A DNA stretch of 12,573 bases from Euperipatoides rowelli. Taxonomy: Eukaryota > Onychophora > Udeonychophora > Euonychophora > Peripatopsidae. Shown in pieces: positions 1 through 8,184 of this stretch (its first letter is position 1; every line of letters starts with the position of its first letter). Position numbers and translations under genes: made by a program. The notes below the pieces were generated by a model. It was not told the origin of the DNA. It worked only from the letters and a program-made list of their open reading frames with translations, and did not search any database. Where the stretch lies: the NCBI GenBank assembly GCA_003024985.2, contig PXIH01S0015373.1, one strand, 5' to 3'.

Positions 1-3
1 TTC

Positions 4-113
4 TGTACAAAGTTGTGCTGTGAACCTTTGTAAAAAAAGGAAACCAAAGAATATTGAATAAAGAAAGTAAGTCACAGTATAAAGTGAGAGACAAAATAGA
101 ACAAGAAATAGCA
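4..113 (+). repeat. Direct repeat, copy 1 (~110 bp)
   Basis: Begins TGTACAAAGTTGT and ends AATAGCA. The same sequence, with small gaps and substitutions, recurs at 278-381. Shared blocks in the same order are the TGTACAAAGTTGT start, TTGTAAAAAAAGGAAAC, TGAATAAAGAAA, AGTATAAAGT, AGAGACA and AATAGAACAA. Similarity stops abruptly on the right side of both copies. There is no coding frame in it. The origin is unknown: a local segmental duplication or two copies of a dispersed repeat would both fit. Confidence 0.75.
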
Positions 114-277
114 CACAATATGGATTTGTCTTTTAAATAAAATTTAGGATACAAAGATTTTTTTTGAGTATGTATTGAATGAAAATATTAAACTTGGTGT
201 GGCTCTCTGGCCAAGTTTGATATATTGAAGTGTATTTTTTAGAAACTTTTAATAAAAACAATATTTCCTAACATAAA

Positions 278-381
278 TGTACAAAGTTGTAAACAATTGT
301 AAAAAAAGGAAACAAAAAAATGAATAAAGAAAATAAATAATAGTATAAAGTTAGAGACACAATAGAACAAAAAAAATAGCA
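278..381 (+). repeat. Direct repeat, copy 2
   Basis: Second copy of the 4-113 repeat, offset by about 270 bp and slightly shorter because of a few small deletions. The intervening 114-277 is plain AT-rich sequence not repeated elsewhere in the window. The sequence after copy 2 (GCTTCCGGTAAAATGG) is unrelated to that after copy 1, so this is a bounded repeat rather than the start of a longer tandem array. Confidence 0.75.
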
Positions 382-1004
382 GCTTCCGGTAAAATGGTGA
401 GCCTAGCTAGTTCACATTGTAATACAGAAATGCTAAATAACTAAATTTTGGAGGAAAATATTAAGGAAAAACATAGCTTTTTTAGAAATAACAAATTGGA
501 CATGGATAATTATGACGAGGATTAAATAAATTGCTTAAATTCATTATTTATTAGAGAGGCAAGTTAAAACAAGTTTTGCAGAAAGGTGCAGTTATATTTA
601 CTTTATATGACAATAAGTAAAAATGTATAAATGTTAAATTTGTAAAGAATATTACAATGTGAATGATATAAAATTGATAGAATATTCACACCAAGAACAA
701 CAAAATCTTATGATTTGATTATAAAGATAGTTTCATTGAATAATGTTAATAAATACCAGGGAAATAATGTATAATATTCATTGGGAAATAATGCATGAAA
801 TATTACATTTAAAAGGCTTCAATGTACACAAAAACATACATTATAGACAATTGACATATGCAAAAGCAGTTACAAATCAAAATATAATAACTTTAAATAA
901 AAAATAAAAAGATTATAAAAAAAAGTGAAATAAAATTATAAGAACAGTATAATAAAGAATGAAAACAGTGAAGAATTCACACACAACTTAGATATGTATA
1001 TAGA
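382..1004. other. AT-rich non-coding stretch
   Basis: No coding frame of note and no RNA gene seen. It contains A-rich runs on the + strand (890-960) and two neighbouring near-repeats, GGGAAATAATGTATAATATT and GGGAAATAATGCATGAAATA, near 769-803. Nothing further can be supported. Confidence 0.6.
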
Positions 1005-1414
1005 TAGACACAAAAACTCACAGGATAAAGAAAATTGAAGTTAGGATGAAGTTACACAAGAAAATGAAAGAAACTGAGCACAAAACAAAACAGATTCAGA
1101 CAAAAGTGTTAATAAATTTATGGAGTTGCTACAGAAAAATATCAAAATAAAAATAAAAAAGAGACTCAGACAAACATAGATGATGTACAGCAAAATAAAA
1201 ACAAGCAGGAAACAACTAAAAAGACAAAATTCAAAGCAGTTAAGTGATTAGATGTAATAGAGGATAATAATATTTAGCCTACTAGATTCAAACAATGATA
1301 AATGATGAAATAGAAGTTTCTCCATTAAACATAAGAGGAGTCAATAACAAGAGGAATTTTAATTTTAAAATTAAATATATAATGAAAGTAAAGCCAAAGG
1401 TACTAATAATCTAA
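1005..1414 (+). pseudogene. A-rich, frameshifted coding-like relic
   Basis: Unrecognised. Three + strand frames are open in turn over about 400 bases, and the products look like ordinary hydrophilic protein rather than A/T noise. An open piece ending near 1142 reads like a lysine-rich helix. The next, 1116-1244, includes ETQTNIDDVQQNKNKQ and then meets TGA at 1245, with LDVIEDNNI following in the same frame. A third, with ATG at 1295 and stop at 1412-1414, includes NDEIEVSPLNIRGVNNKRN. Such a patchwork is expected of a gene or retroelement decayed by small indels. The alternative is chance: an A-rich strand makes Lys/Asn/Glu-rich frames with few stops. No domain was recognised. Confidence 0.25.
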
Positions 1415-1763
1415 AACAGCAAAGATAGATAAACACATTAGTTTTGATTGAAGTGAATTAGCAGAAACATATATATTTGAAAATAGAGACTTAGGATTAA
1501 AATTAGATTAGGAATATTAAAGGTATACTATTAGAAAAAAAAAACAACTTTAGATATTTAAAATCAGATAAAAAAAAAATAAGACATATAATTTATAATT
1601 TTCAGTTTTGAATTATTTACTTGTTATTCTAATTTTAAAGTGGTGAATTGGTTCAGTTTTTCTAGTCACCATTTATTTCCACTTTGACATATTGGTGTAC
1701 AAACCAAAGATATCACAGTATGACTTATATACTACATTTACCTAGCAAACATCCCAATTTAAA
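1415..1763. other. AT-rich non-coding stretch
   Basis: Contains A-runs near 1535-1545 and 1570-1580 and no recognisable gene. It is A-rich up to about 1600 and then more T-rich. The T-rich part leads into the acceptor-like site at 1788. Confidence 0.55.
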
Positions 1764-1788
1764 TTTTTTATATTCATTATTTCCTCAG
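1764..1788 (+). promoter_or_regulatory. Splice-acceptor-like site
   Basis: A pyrimidine-rich run (TTTTTTATATTCATTATTTC) leads into CTCAG at 1784-1788, the usual form of a metazoan 3' splice site. An ATG in the frame of the THAP-like fragment lies seven bases downstream at 1795. Such sites also arise by chance in T-rich DNA, so its use is unproven. Confidence 0.35.
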
Positions 1789-1794
1789 AGAAAA

Positions 1795-1872
1795 ATGCCT
1801 ATAAAGTGTGTGACGGTGGGATGCAATAGTTGTCAAAAGNAGAAGATCATCACATTCACAAATTGTTATTGA
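1795..1872 (+). pseudogene. THAP-type zinc-finger N-terminal fragment (broken)
   Basis: The frame from the ATG at 1795 begins MPIKCVTVGCNSCQK, then an undetermined residue from the N at 1840, then KIITF, and stops at the TGA at 1870-1872. THAP domains (C2CH zinc-dependent DNA binders in cellular regulators and P-element-type transposases) usually start with Met, a Cys about residue 5, Cys-x4-Cys spacing, and a K-(V/I)-(S/T)-F-H-K/R-F-P motif around residues 18-26. Seen here are Cys5 and Cys10 with the right spacing, Gly9, and the (I)TF step at the right distance. The expected H-x-F-P does not follow in frame. A one-base shift after TTC would read HKLLLMINK, suggesting a frameshift. The second Cys and His of the finger (normally 35-50 residues on) are absent, so this is at most an exon scrap. 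AATAAA lies just downstream at 1878-1883. The match is short. Confidence 0.4.
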
Positions 1873-1908
1873 TGATTAATAAAGTTTTTTTTTTTTAATA
1901 TTAATCAT
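1872..1908. repeat. Hairpin enclosing T12
   Basis: ATGATTAAT (1872-1880) pairs perfectly with ATTAATCAT (1900-1908). The 19-base loop holds AAAG, a run of twelve T (1885-1896) and AAT. It sits at the 3' edge of the THAP-like fragment. It may be the edge of an insertion or chance. Confidence 0.5.
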
Positions 1909-1909
1909 G

Positions 1910-2195
1910 AAGCCTGAACTCTGACAAAACACAGCTTCTTATGTTAAATTGTAAAACATTTTCGTTCAGACTGCTATGTAAGAAATCCATTAGATTTAAA
2001 AAAAAAAAAAATATGAGAATTTATTTTAGAGTGGCTTTAAAACTTGATGCAGTTTAAAATATTTTTTAACACAAATGTGAAAAAATACAAGAAAGGGAGA
2101 AACCTGTTTTTGCTAAGAGGTGTAAGCAACAGGTGAATTTTTTATTATTTTAAGTTTACGCTACTATTTTTTTTCTATTGTATGATATTTATTAG
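1910..2195. other. AT-rich non-coding stretch
   Basis: No gene or repeat boundary found. An A13 run lies near 1999-2011, and short T-runs occur around 2167-2174. Confidence 0.5.
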
Positions 2196-2365
2196 GAACT
2201 TGTGTAACCAGTGACTAATAACAGCCAGGACCTAGAATGCCCTGCAGCTGACCAGCCAGGAACAACACATTAATCACACCTCATTTCCTTCATCCTCTTT
2301 GGACCAGTGGACTTTGCCAAGTCAACATAAATAAAGGTCAGACCTAAGCCAGTTTACATCATATA
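2196..2365. other. GC-richer island, possible solo LTR or exon relic
   Basis: Base composition shifts to nearly even A/T/G/C for about 170 bp, unlike both flanks. AGCCAGGA occurs twice (2223-2230 and 2254-2261) and ACCAGTG twice (near 2206 and 2303). A TATA-like ATAAATAAAGG sits near 2328-2338, and a short GAATA/AATAAC tail follows. That order (GC-richer U3, TATA-like box, short transcribed part) is what a solo LTR of a retrotransposon looks like. I could not fix TG...CA ends or a target-site duplication, so this is only a suggestion. No long open frame crosses it. Confidence 0.3.
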
Positions 2366-2436
2366 TTGTTCTGTGCTATAAATGAGTATTGAATAACTTT
2401 AGTGTTATTAGAAACTTTCCACTGCCATGAAATGTA

Positions 2437-2871
2437 TTGCTCCTCATTAATATAGGAAATTACCAGCTGAACTTTTGTATACAAACTTTATGCAGTTCCC
2501 ACTCATACCTTCACACCCTTACACACCACACACACACTCTTACACTTATAAATTATTTTCCAATTGCAATAATATATTTTTATTTTTATCTAAAATCATG
2601 TTGTGCGTTTTCTCTTTATGTAAGCATTCTGGCCGATGCACACATCCTAATCTCTCATCCTGCACCCTTACAACTCAAGGCTATTACAAATTTGATTGTC
2701 ACACCATCCTCACTTAGCAACTACAAATGTCTAGAGTGTAAATATCTTTATTATTGGTATGTTTTGATGATATTATATATGGTATACATATTTTTTCAGA
2801 GCGCTCTAACACTACCGGATTTTTTCACGTCATTTGTATATTATCATTTAAGCATATATGAAATTATTTGA
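2437..2871 (+). other. 144-codon open frame, probably not a gene
   Basis: The frame opens at TTG, not ATG; the first in-frame ATG is about 110 codons in. The product is rich in Leu, Tyr, Ile, Ser and His and contains a low-complexity stretch encoded by CA-rich DNA (LHTLTHHTHTL). A second + frame (2475-2717) is open over the same bases. Two overlapping open frames with no Met start are best explained by strand composition: G is very scarce here, so TAG and TGA rarely occur. No family recognised. Confidence 0.2.
2512..2545 (+). repeat. CA-rich simple sequence
   Basis: Imperfect CACACC/ACACACCACACACACAC tract continuing into CTTACACTT. It explains the His/Thr-rich peptide in the frame above. 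Confidence 0.7.
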
Positions 2872-2923
2872 AATATATTTTGGTTATGTATAATATTTAC
2901 TAAATTTAATATTGATGTATTGA

Positions 2924-3055
2924 CTTGAAAATGTTTTACATTTTATGCTATATTGGAAAAAGCATTGTGATAATAGAATGCAAGAATTTCATGCAATGCA
3001 AATGGCAACTATGGAAAAAGTATTAGATGAATCGGACTTTGGCTTTATTACGTAA
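2924..3055 (+). pseudogene. Short protein-like relic, unrecognised
   Basis: Forty-three codons are open between TGA at 2921 and TAA at 3053. From the ATG at 2978 the product is MQEFHAMQMATMEKVLDESD followed by FGFIT. Its mixed composition (Met, Glu, Asp, His, Phe) differs from the Lys/Asn/Ile/Leu noise seen elsewhere, and upstream residues include YWKKHCDNR. It could be a scrap of an exon or transposon protein. No domain was recognised, and the length alone is not unusual. Confidence 0.2.
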
Positions 3056-3200
3056 AAAGTTGTAGAAGTGTCATGAATATTCAAACATTGGGGTAAAAAG
3101 GGGGTAATTTAAATATGTATATTGTATTTTCTATTGCTGGAGATTAAGATTTGTAACAGGCACAAATATTTTTAGAAATTCATAATATTACACAACAAGA

Positions 3201-3212
3201 TGTAGGCCTACA
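3201..3212. repeat. TAGGCCTA-centred palindrome
   Basis: TGTAGGCCTACA is a perfect 12-bp palindrome in AT-rich flanks. A second palindrome with the same core is at 5732-5743. Confidence 0.7.
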
Positions 3213-4055
3213 CATTTGTAGATTGCATTCAATACACACATTGAAAATCAAAATTTCAGTAGTATTTGTTTGGGTTTCAGTCAAAGCTTAATGAATGTTT
3301 TGCCTTTAGTTTTGATTATGCCATAACTGCAAAAATAACTTAGTCATACTTTAATTTGTATGTGTGTTTGTGAATAATGTCATTTTGGGAACATAATTTA
3401 TGATTAATAAAGATGCAGAAATCCCCTGTGTAATGCACATACAGTATTTCTACATCTCTTTTAGCAATAAAACAATATAAGCTATTATAAAGTATAGTTT
3501 TACATTAATGTGTTGTTTAAAATAAAAATTAAAAAAATAGCAACTTTAAAACCAGAATAGTTCTTTATGATGTATGAAATTAGATAAAACTATATGTAAA
3601 GTAAGTATAATAGGAAGGAATAAATACTCAGATAATTTTTATAAACAATTAAATGAAGCCTGAAAATATATGAAACAAAGAAAACCTGGAAAATATTATT
3701 CACTTCACTTTTTTTCTTTCTTTTTTTTTAATATATCATTTTATCTTTTTAAAATTACCAACCTATCATTTAAATCTTTCAAACAATCACATATTTTTTT
3801 CAAGATTTATATATTAAATTCTCTGTTTCATTAAGATAAGATAATATTAATAATCACAATAATAATCCTATGATAAAAAGTTTCCAAAGGAAGTATTTCT
3901 TTTGTATATATTATCTTTCTTGTATCTATAGTTTTATGAATGAGAAATTTCTTCATGGCTTCTATAGAGATCAAGTCTGATTTAAAAGTTTAAACACGTG
4001 TCATTGTCACGCTCAACTTTAATGCCATTTTATAGTTGTCTAAGTAACTTGTGTT
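3213..4055. other. AT-rich non-coding stretch
   Basis: No gene seen. There is a pyrimidine-rich tract at about 3703-3732 (CACTTCACTTTTTTTCTTTC and following T-run). A CACGTG E-box-like hexamer at 3995-4000 is listed only as a short match. Confidence 0.5.
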
Positions 4056-4058
4056 TTA

Positions 4059-4209
4059 TTATACAGCAGTTGAAGATTCCTCTTCAGCCTAGAGGGTGGA
4101 TATATCATATACCTTCAATTTGGCTTTTAATAGAAATCCAAGCCCATAGCATGCTCTAACAAATGGATGTGAGCCCAGTTCTTAACTGTTGGCCTGTTCA
4201 ACTCTTGTG
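4059..4209 (-). pseudogene. Minus-strand coding-like relic, unrecognised
   Basis: A local rise in GC coincides with a minus-strand frame that reads ELGSHPFVRACYGLGFLL and then KAKLKVYDISTL (4181 down to 4092). It meets a TAG, continues as AEEESSTAV and stops at 4061-4059. Upstream of a TAA at 4184-4182 the same frame reads RVEQANS. A second minus frame is also protein-like here (RPTVKNWAHIHLLEHAMGLD). The composition suggests an old coding sequence with point stops. Because two frames look plausible, I cannot tell which, if either, was real. No family recognised. Confidence 0.25.
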
Positions 4210-4210
4210 A

Positions 4211-5926
4211 TATTTACATGACACATTATTCATAAACTACTGATAAGAGAATTTTAATACGCTTTTTATCTTTCTTATGATAGCATTTTTTTTCTTTTTA
4301 TGAACATGCAAGATTTGAGTCACACAAACACTCACTATGAAATGGCAAGTTAGAAGACTTCAAATATTATTTGCATCTCTCATAGAAATAAAAGCTGTCA
4401 AAAGGTTTAAGAAATTGAATTTATCTTCAATTTACCATATCACTTCAAAATATAACTTCTGTTCAATGAATGGCAAACATACTTCACACATACAAAAAAA
4501 ATGACACATTTTTTTTGCAATAATTTACATATTTTTTTTAATATCAAAAAAGAAAATGTGAAATCAATAAAAGAATCAACATAAAAAAAATAAAAATTTC
4601 TAACTCATTTAAATAATTAAAACTAGATTAATTTAATATGAACATATTTGCATAATTATTGTACAATGAATGTACTTGGTTCTATGAGTACTGATGAAAT
4701 TATTCAATTAAGTATTATCAGCCTTTATAAAGAATGAGAAATTAAAAGTCAAAAATTAATAGCACAATAATAACAATAATAATAAAATAATTAAAATTGA
4801 ACAATTATGTTATTTAGATTTATTTTGTAAATATGTTTAATATAAGTTTATGATTCGTATAGGTGGAAATACATTGAGTAATGTTAAGATGTATTTTCCT
4901 CATTTACTAAACGTTTGAATGAATGTCATTAGAATTAAGGGCACTGAAAATTGCAATATTGTTTCCGGTTACCGTCCGCACCAAAATATTTCTCCCACAT
5001 CAAACATTTTTATCCTATTTTTTTTAGAATAAAAATGATCAACCCACATCAGATTCTTTCCATAATATTAAGAAAGATTTTGATCAGCTTTAAACTGCCA
5101 AATTCTTAAAAAATATAATTACAATGCAAATAAATTTGCAGTATAGTTATTATATTGCATGTGCATAAAAAATAATACTAGAGATGAGTAAGCGAATGGA
5201 GGCGGAGAGAGGTGACTTAAAGTGACTTTCCTATTACCTACATTATGAAAATGTAGTTGGGGTTGTGGCCAAGCAGCATTTTGGTTCANTAACAAATTAA
5301 AAATCATGGTAGTCCTTAACTTATTATAGTAATATATTTTTAGAATTATGAATGTAAAATTATTTATTTTAATAATACTGTATATAGAAATAAAATATTC
5401 TAATCTCGATTATTATTTCTCAGTTTCTATAGAAATGATTTACAAAATAGTTTAGTTAAATAATTAGCATAAGCTAACAGGTTTTTTTTTTTTGTAAAGA
5501 AGAGGTAAATATAATTTATTGTTCAAATTTAATTAATAGAAACCAGAATCAAAATTAACAATACAAGCTAAAATTATACAGAAAGTAAATAATATTACAA
5601 TAAAAATATATGCCATTAATTCACAATCATTTCCCTCTTCTATCATTCCACATCTCTAAGACCACCCTTTTTGAAAGGATTATGTATATTAAATAAAATC
5701 ATAAGTAGGTTTTATTTTTAATACTGAATTTTATAGGCCTATAGATTACCTAAAATTTTACTTTTTTTTTTATTGTTAAAAAAAAAAATGGAGCAGGATC
5801 ACACCTTTACATCTTTGATTGAACATAGGAAATTTATTATACAACTTACAATTATGATCTCAGATGAATAATTTAGAGGATAATTTAAATTGTTTTCTGA
5901 TATACTGAAACCACCATCACTCAATA
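4211..5926. other. AT-rich non-coding stretch with small hairpins
   Basis: No gene seen. There is a GC-richer purine-rich patch at 5176-5220 (GCGAATGGAGGCGGAGAGAG). A perfect 7-bp hairpin has arms CTACATT (5238-5244) and AATGTAG (5250-5256). T10 at 5762-5771 faces A11 at 5778-5788 across a six-base loop. One undetermined base lies at 5289. A GC-richer scrap TTCCGGTTACCGTCCGCACC lies near 4963-4982. Confidence 0.5.
5732..5743. repeat. TAGGCCTA-centred palindrome
   Basis: TATAGGCCTATA is a perfect 12-bp palindrome with the same eight-base core as 3201-3212. Confidence 0.7.
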
Positions 5927-6303
5927 TGTGCCTCATTCAATTAACCGTTCACACTCAGTGCCACCACTTGAGGATTCATGACAATTGAGTGTTTATGCAA
6001 AACTTGTGTTGCTGCCATTGGTGGCACTACTTGTAACATGAACATTAGCATGTATGGTAGTCAATTTTGTTTCAATAAACTACACAACCCAATGTGTCTT
6101 CTCTTGATGATTCATACAACTGAGTGATTATGTGAATCTTGTGTTTCTATCCCTAGGTAGCACTACTTGTAACATGTACATTACCAGGTATGATGGTCAA
6201 TTGTGTTTCAATTAACCCCCAATACAATGTGCCTTCTCTTGAGGATTCATGACTTGTGAAAATTTAATAATGCTGTATCGTACACAGTAAGTTCGAAAGT
6301 GTT

Positions 6304-6311
6304 TATAAAAG
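6304..6311 (+). promoter_or_regulatory. TATA-box-like octamer in repeat unit C
   Basis: TATAAAAG matches the metazoan TATA-box consensus and occurs only in unit C; units A and B have TTATGCAA and TTATGTGA at this place. No gene starts nearby, so function is doubtful. Confidence 0.15.
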
Positions 6312-6323
6312 GCTTGTTTTATG

Positions 6324-6337
6324 CTACCAGATGGCAC
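6324..6337 (+). promoter_or_regulatory. CTCF-core-like motif in repeat unit C
   Basis: CTACCAGATGGCAC agrees with the known CTCF core CCASYAGRKGGCRS at 13 of 14 positions; only the second base differs. The same place in units A and B is degenerate (TGGCAC and TAGCAC retained, the CCAG half changed). CTCF is a zinc-finger protein that binds such sites at chromatin boundaries in most bilaterians. Binding here is inference from the motif alone. Confidence 0.3.
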
Positions 6338-6470
6338 TAGTTGTAACATGTAGATTAACATGAATGTTAGTGAATTTTGTTTCAATAAACCACCCAAAAC
6401 ATTGTGTCTTCTCTTGAGGATTCATGACAACTGAGTAATTATGCAAAACTTGTGTTTCAGCACCATTTTT

Positions 6471-6488
6471 CACACACACACACACACA
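6471..6488 (+). repeat. (CA)9 microsatellite
   Basis: Nine uninterrupted CA dinucleotides directly following TTTTT at the truncated end of tandem unit D. Confidence 0.95.
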
Positions 6489-6610
6489 ATACTATGAATG
6501 CCATCTACAAAACCTTTTAAATGACACTTGTCAAGAACTTTTGTAACTAGAAGTTAATTTGTTATTATGAGATTTATATTTTTAATCATTTCTAAATTAT
6601 GCTAGGAATA

Positions 6611-6663
6611 GGGGGAGTAATGGGGAGAGAGGGTGTCAGGGGAAGGGGGGATTGGGTAGGGGG
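6611..6663 (+). other. G-rich block with G-quadruplex potential
   Basis: Seven runs of three or more G on the + strand: 6611-6615, 6622-6625, 6631-6633, 6639-6642, 6645-6650, 6654-6656 and 6659-6663, separated by 2-6 bases. This satisfies the usual G3+N1-7 rule several times over, so G-quadruplex folding of the + strand (and C-rich folding of the other) is plausible. It is the only such block in an otherwise G-poor window. No adjacent gene was found. Confidence 0.7.
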
Positions 6664-8184
6664 ATATCTAGAGACATATTGTATTTTAATTCACAAGGAA
6701 CTTTTCTGCTAGTCTATAATAAAACAAACATTTTTTAACTTTATTAGCTTAACCTAGGGTTCATAGGATAAATTGTGTATATCGTATATTATTACCAAAT
6801 ATTTTAATATGATACCATAGTGTTAAAATTTAAAGCTCTATCTAGCAGCTCAATTTAAAATAGTTTAGAAACAAAATAAAATTCTAGTAGAATATATCTT
6901 AACACATGAAAAATCATCACTTTTGAAATATAAAAATAGGGAATTTAATTAAATATCTGATTAGACAGAAAAAAAATTCTCACCACCAAGATTTTTTTAA
7001 ATCTTTTTTTTTTAATCACACTTTTAATTCCCAAAACAAGCAATGAATTATACATGAAGAAATAAAAGTACAATATTTATGATAATTTAAAATTAAATAA
7101 ATAAATCATAAAGGAAAAGTAAAAATAGAAAGTATATTTTAAAGAGAAAAAAAAGCACATAAAGTTAGAAAAAAATATAGTAGGCTAAATGTGCTAAAAG
7201 AAAAAATCTACTGTGTCGAAAGAGAACGACTCCAATACAAATCAACTGTGACCTAACGTAGATAGCAAGTATCAATGCAAAATAATTAATTTAATAAAAT
7301 TCATTGGAAAAATTACAATTTCTTTATTTTCTTAAAGATATTGAGTATGTTCCAAACACACTTTGGATGTGTATGCATCATACATATTTTTTTTAAAAAA
7401 AAATAANAATGATGATGCAATATTCAAATCTGCTTTGTCAGCAAAACATTTTAAAAAATAAATATGTTTTGTCAATATTTGAAAAATATGCAATATTAGC
7501 AGATTCACTTTATCAAAATTATTTTTATAACAAGTTTTTTCTGAAACATCATGTTTTTATTTTTATTAAATTATTGTAATAGCCTTTTTCTGAACTATGT
7601 CATTCATTATCATATATAAGTCATATTTGAATTATTTAGTGTAACTTATAATTATTTTAAATTTTAATTTCTAAGTGTGACGTTTTCTTTTGCTCAACAT
7701 TTATCCGCCCACTGTTTTTTTTTTTTTTGATTGCCTGAACAAAGGAAAGTGATCATCCACTGTCACATGTTCCATTGTGCCTGTACATTTTTTTCCGATT
7801 TTCTTTCCTTTCCACCGATGCAGAAAAATAAACTACTGGAATTTTGTGTCATTAAAATTATAAAATTTTCAAATTATTTCATTGGTCATTTTTGTCAGAT
7901 TGACCCTTTTTATATTGTTTTAAACTCCCTTTAAAAAGATTACAGGGTTTTGACCACTTGTACTGATTCTCGCTCAAACTATGTATTCTTGACTATGGAA
8001 TGATTTAGTAGTCATGAACAAATTTAAGCATTTAATATTCTTTTCTTAAGAAAATAGGGCTTTTGCTGCAGTTTCATTATTGGAGATAAATTTGCAAAGC
8101 TTAAAGACAACAGTGTTCAAGTAAATACCTTAGCCATAACTTGCCAATATTATTACAATTATAAAGGAAAACAGTCATTTCTAG
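6664..8184. other. AT-rich non-coding stretch
   Basis: No gene seen. There is a slightly GC-richer patch at about 7205-7275, a T14 run at 7715-7728, and an undetermined base at 7407 inside a T/A run pair. The short open frame at 7731-7934 lacks coding character. Confidence 0.5.

Larger units (their letters stand above)
5927..6465 (+). repeat. Tandem array, ~136-bp unit, about 3.7 copies
   Basis: Unit starts are set at CTTGAGGATTCATGAC or its variants: 5967 (unit A, 136 bp), 6103 (B, 135 bp), 6238 (C, 175 bp) and 6413 (D, cut short at the CA repeat). A partial copy precedes A (about 5927-5966). Blocks conserved in order are CTTGAGGATTCATGAC, TTTATGCAAAACTTGTGTT, GGCACTACTTGTAACATG, GTCAATTTTGTTTCAATAAAC and the AATGTGTCTTCT lead into the next unit. 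Unit C carries about 40 extra bases after GATTCATGAC. The array is richer in GC than its flanks. Long open frames through it are composition artefacts. The copies have diverged by many substitutions, so this is an old minisatellite-like array rather than a recent expansion. Confidence 0.85.

Noticed and set aside
1878-1883. AATAAA as a functional polyadenylation signal
   Set aside because: The hexamer is frequent by chance at this composition, and no intact gene ends here.
3995-4000. CACGTG E-box as a regulatory site
   Set aside because: A single hexamer with no adjacent gene or second site; expected by chance in 12.5 kb.
5119-5307. 62-codon minus-strand open frame
   Set aside because: It spans an undetermined base and an AT-rich non-coding patch. 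Composition is not coding-like and there is no context.
6212-6397. 61-codon minus-strand open frame
   Set aside because: It lies wholly within tandem-repeat unit B/C sequence. The frame is not kept from unit to unit, so it is a by-product of the repeat.
5927-6465. CRISPR array
   Set aside because: Units are long, continuous and diverged, with no short identical repeats separated by unique spacers, and the DNA is eukaryotic.
7715-7728. T-runs as intrinsic (bacterial-type) terminators
   Set aside because: No GC stem precedes them and the sequence is plainly eukaryotic. They are homopolymer tracts.
7731-7934. 67-codon + strand open frame after T14
   Set aside because: Phe/Ile/Cys-rich product of T-rich DNA, no Met start close by, no motif.
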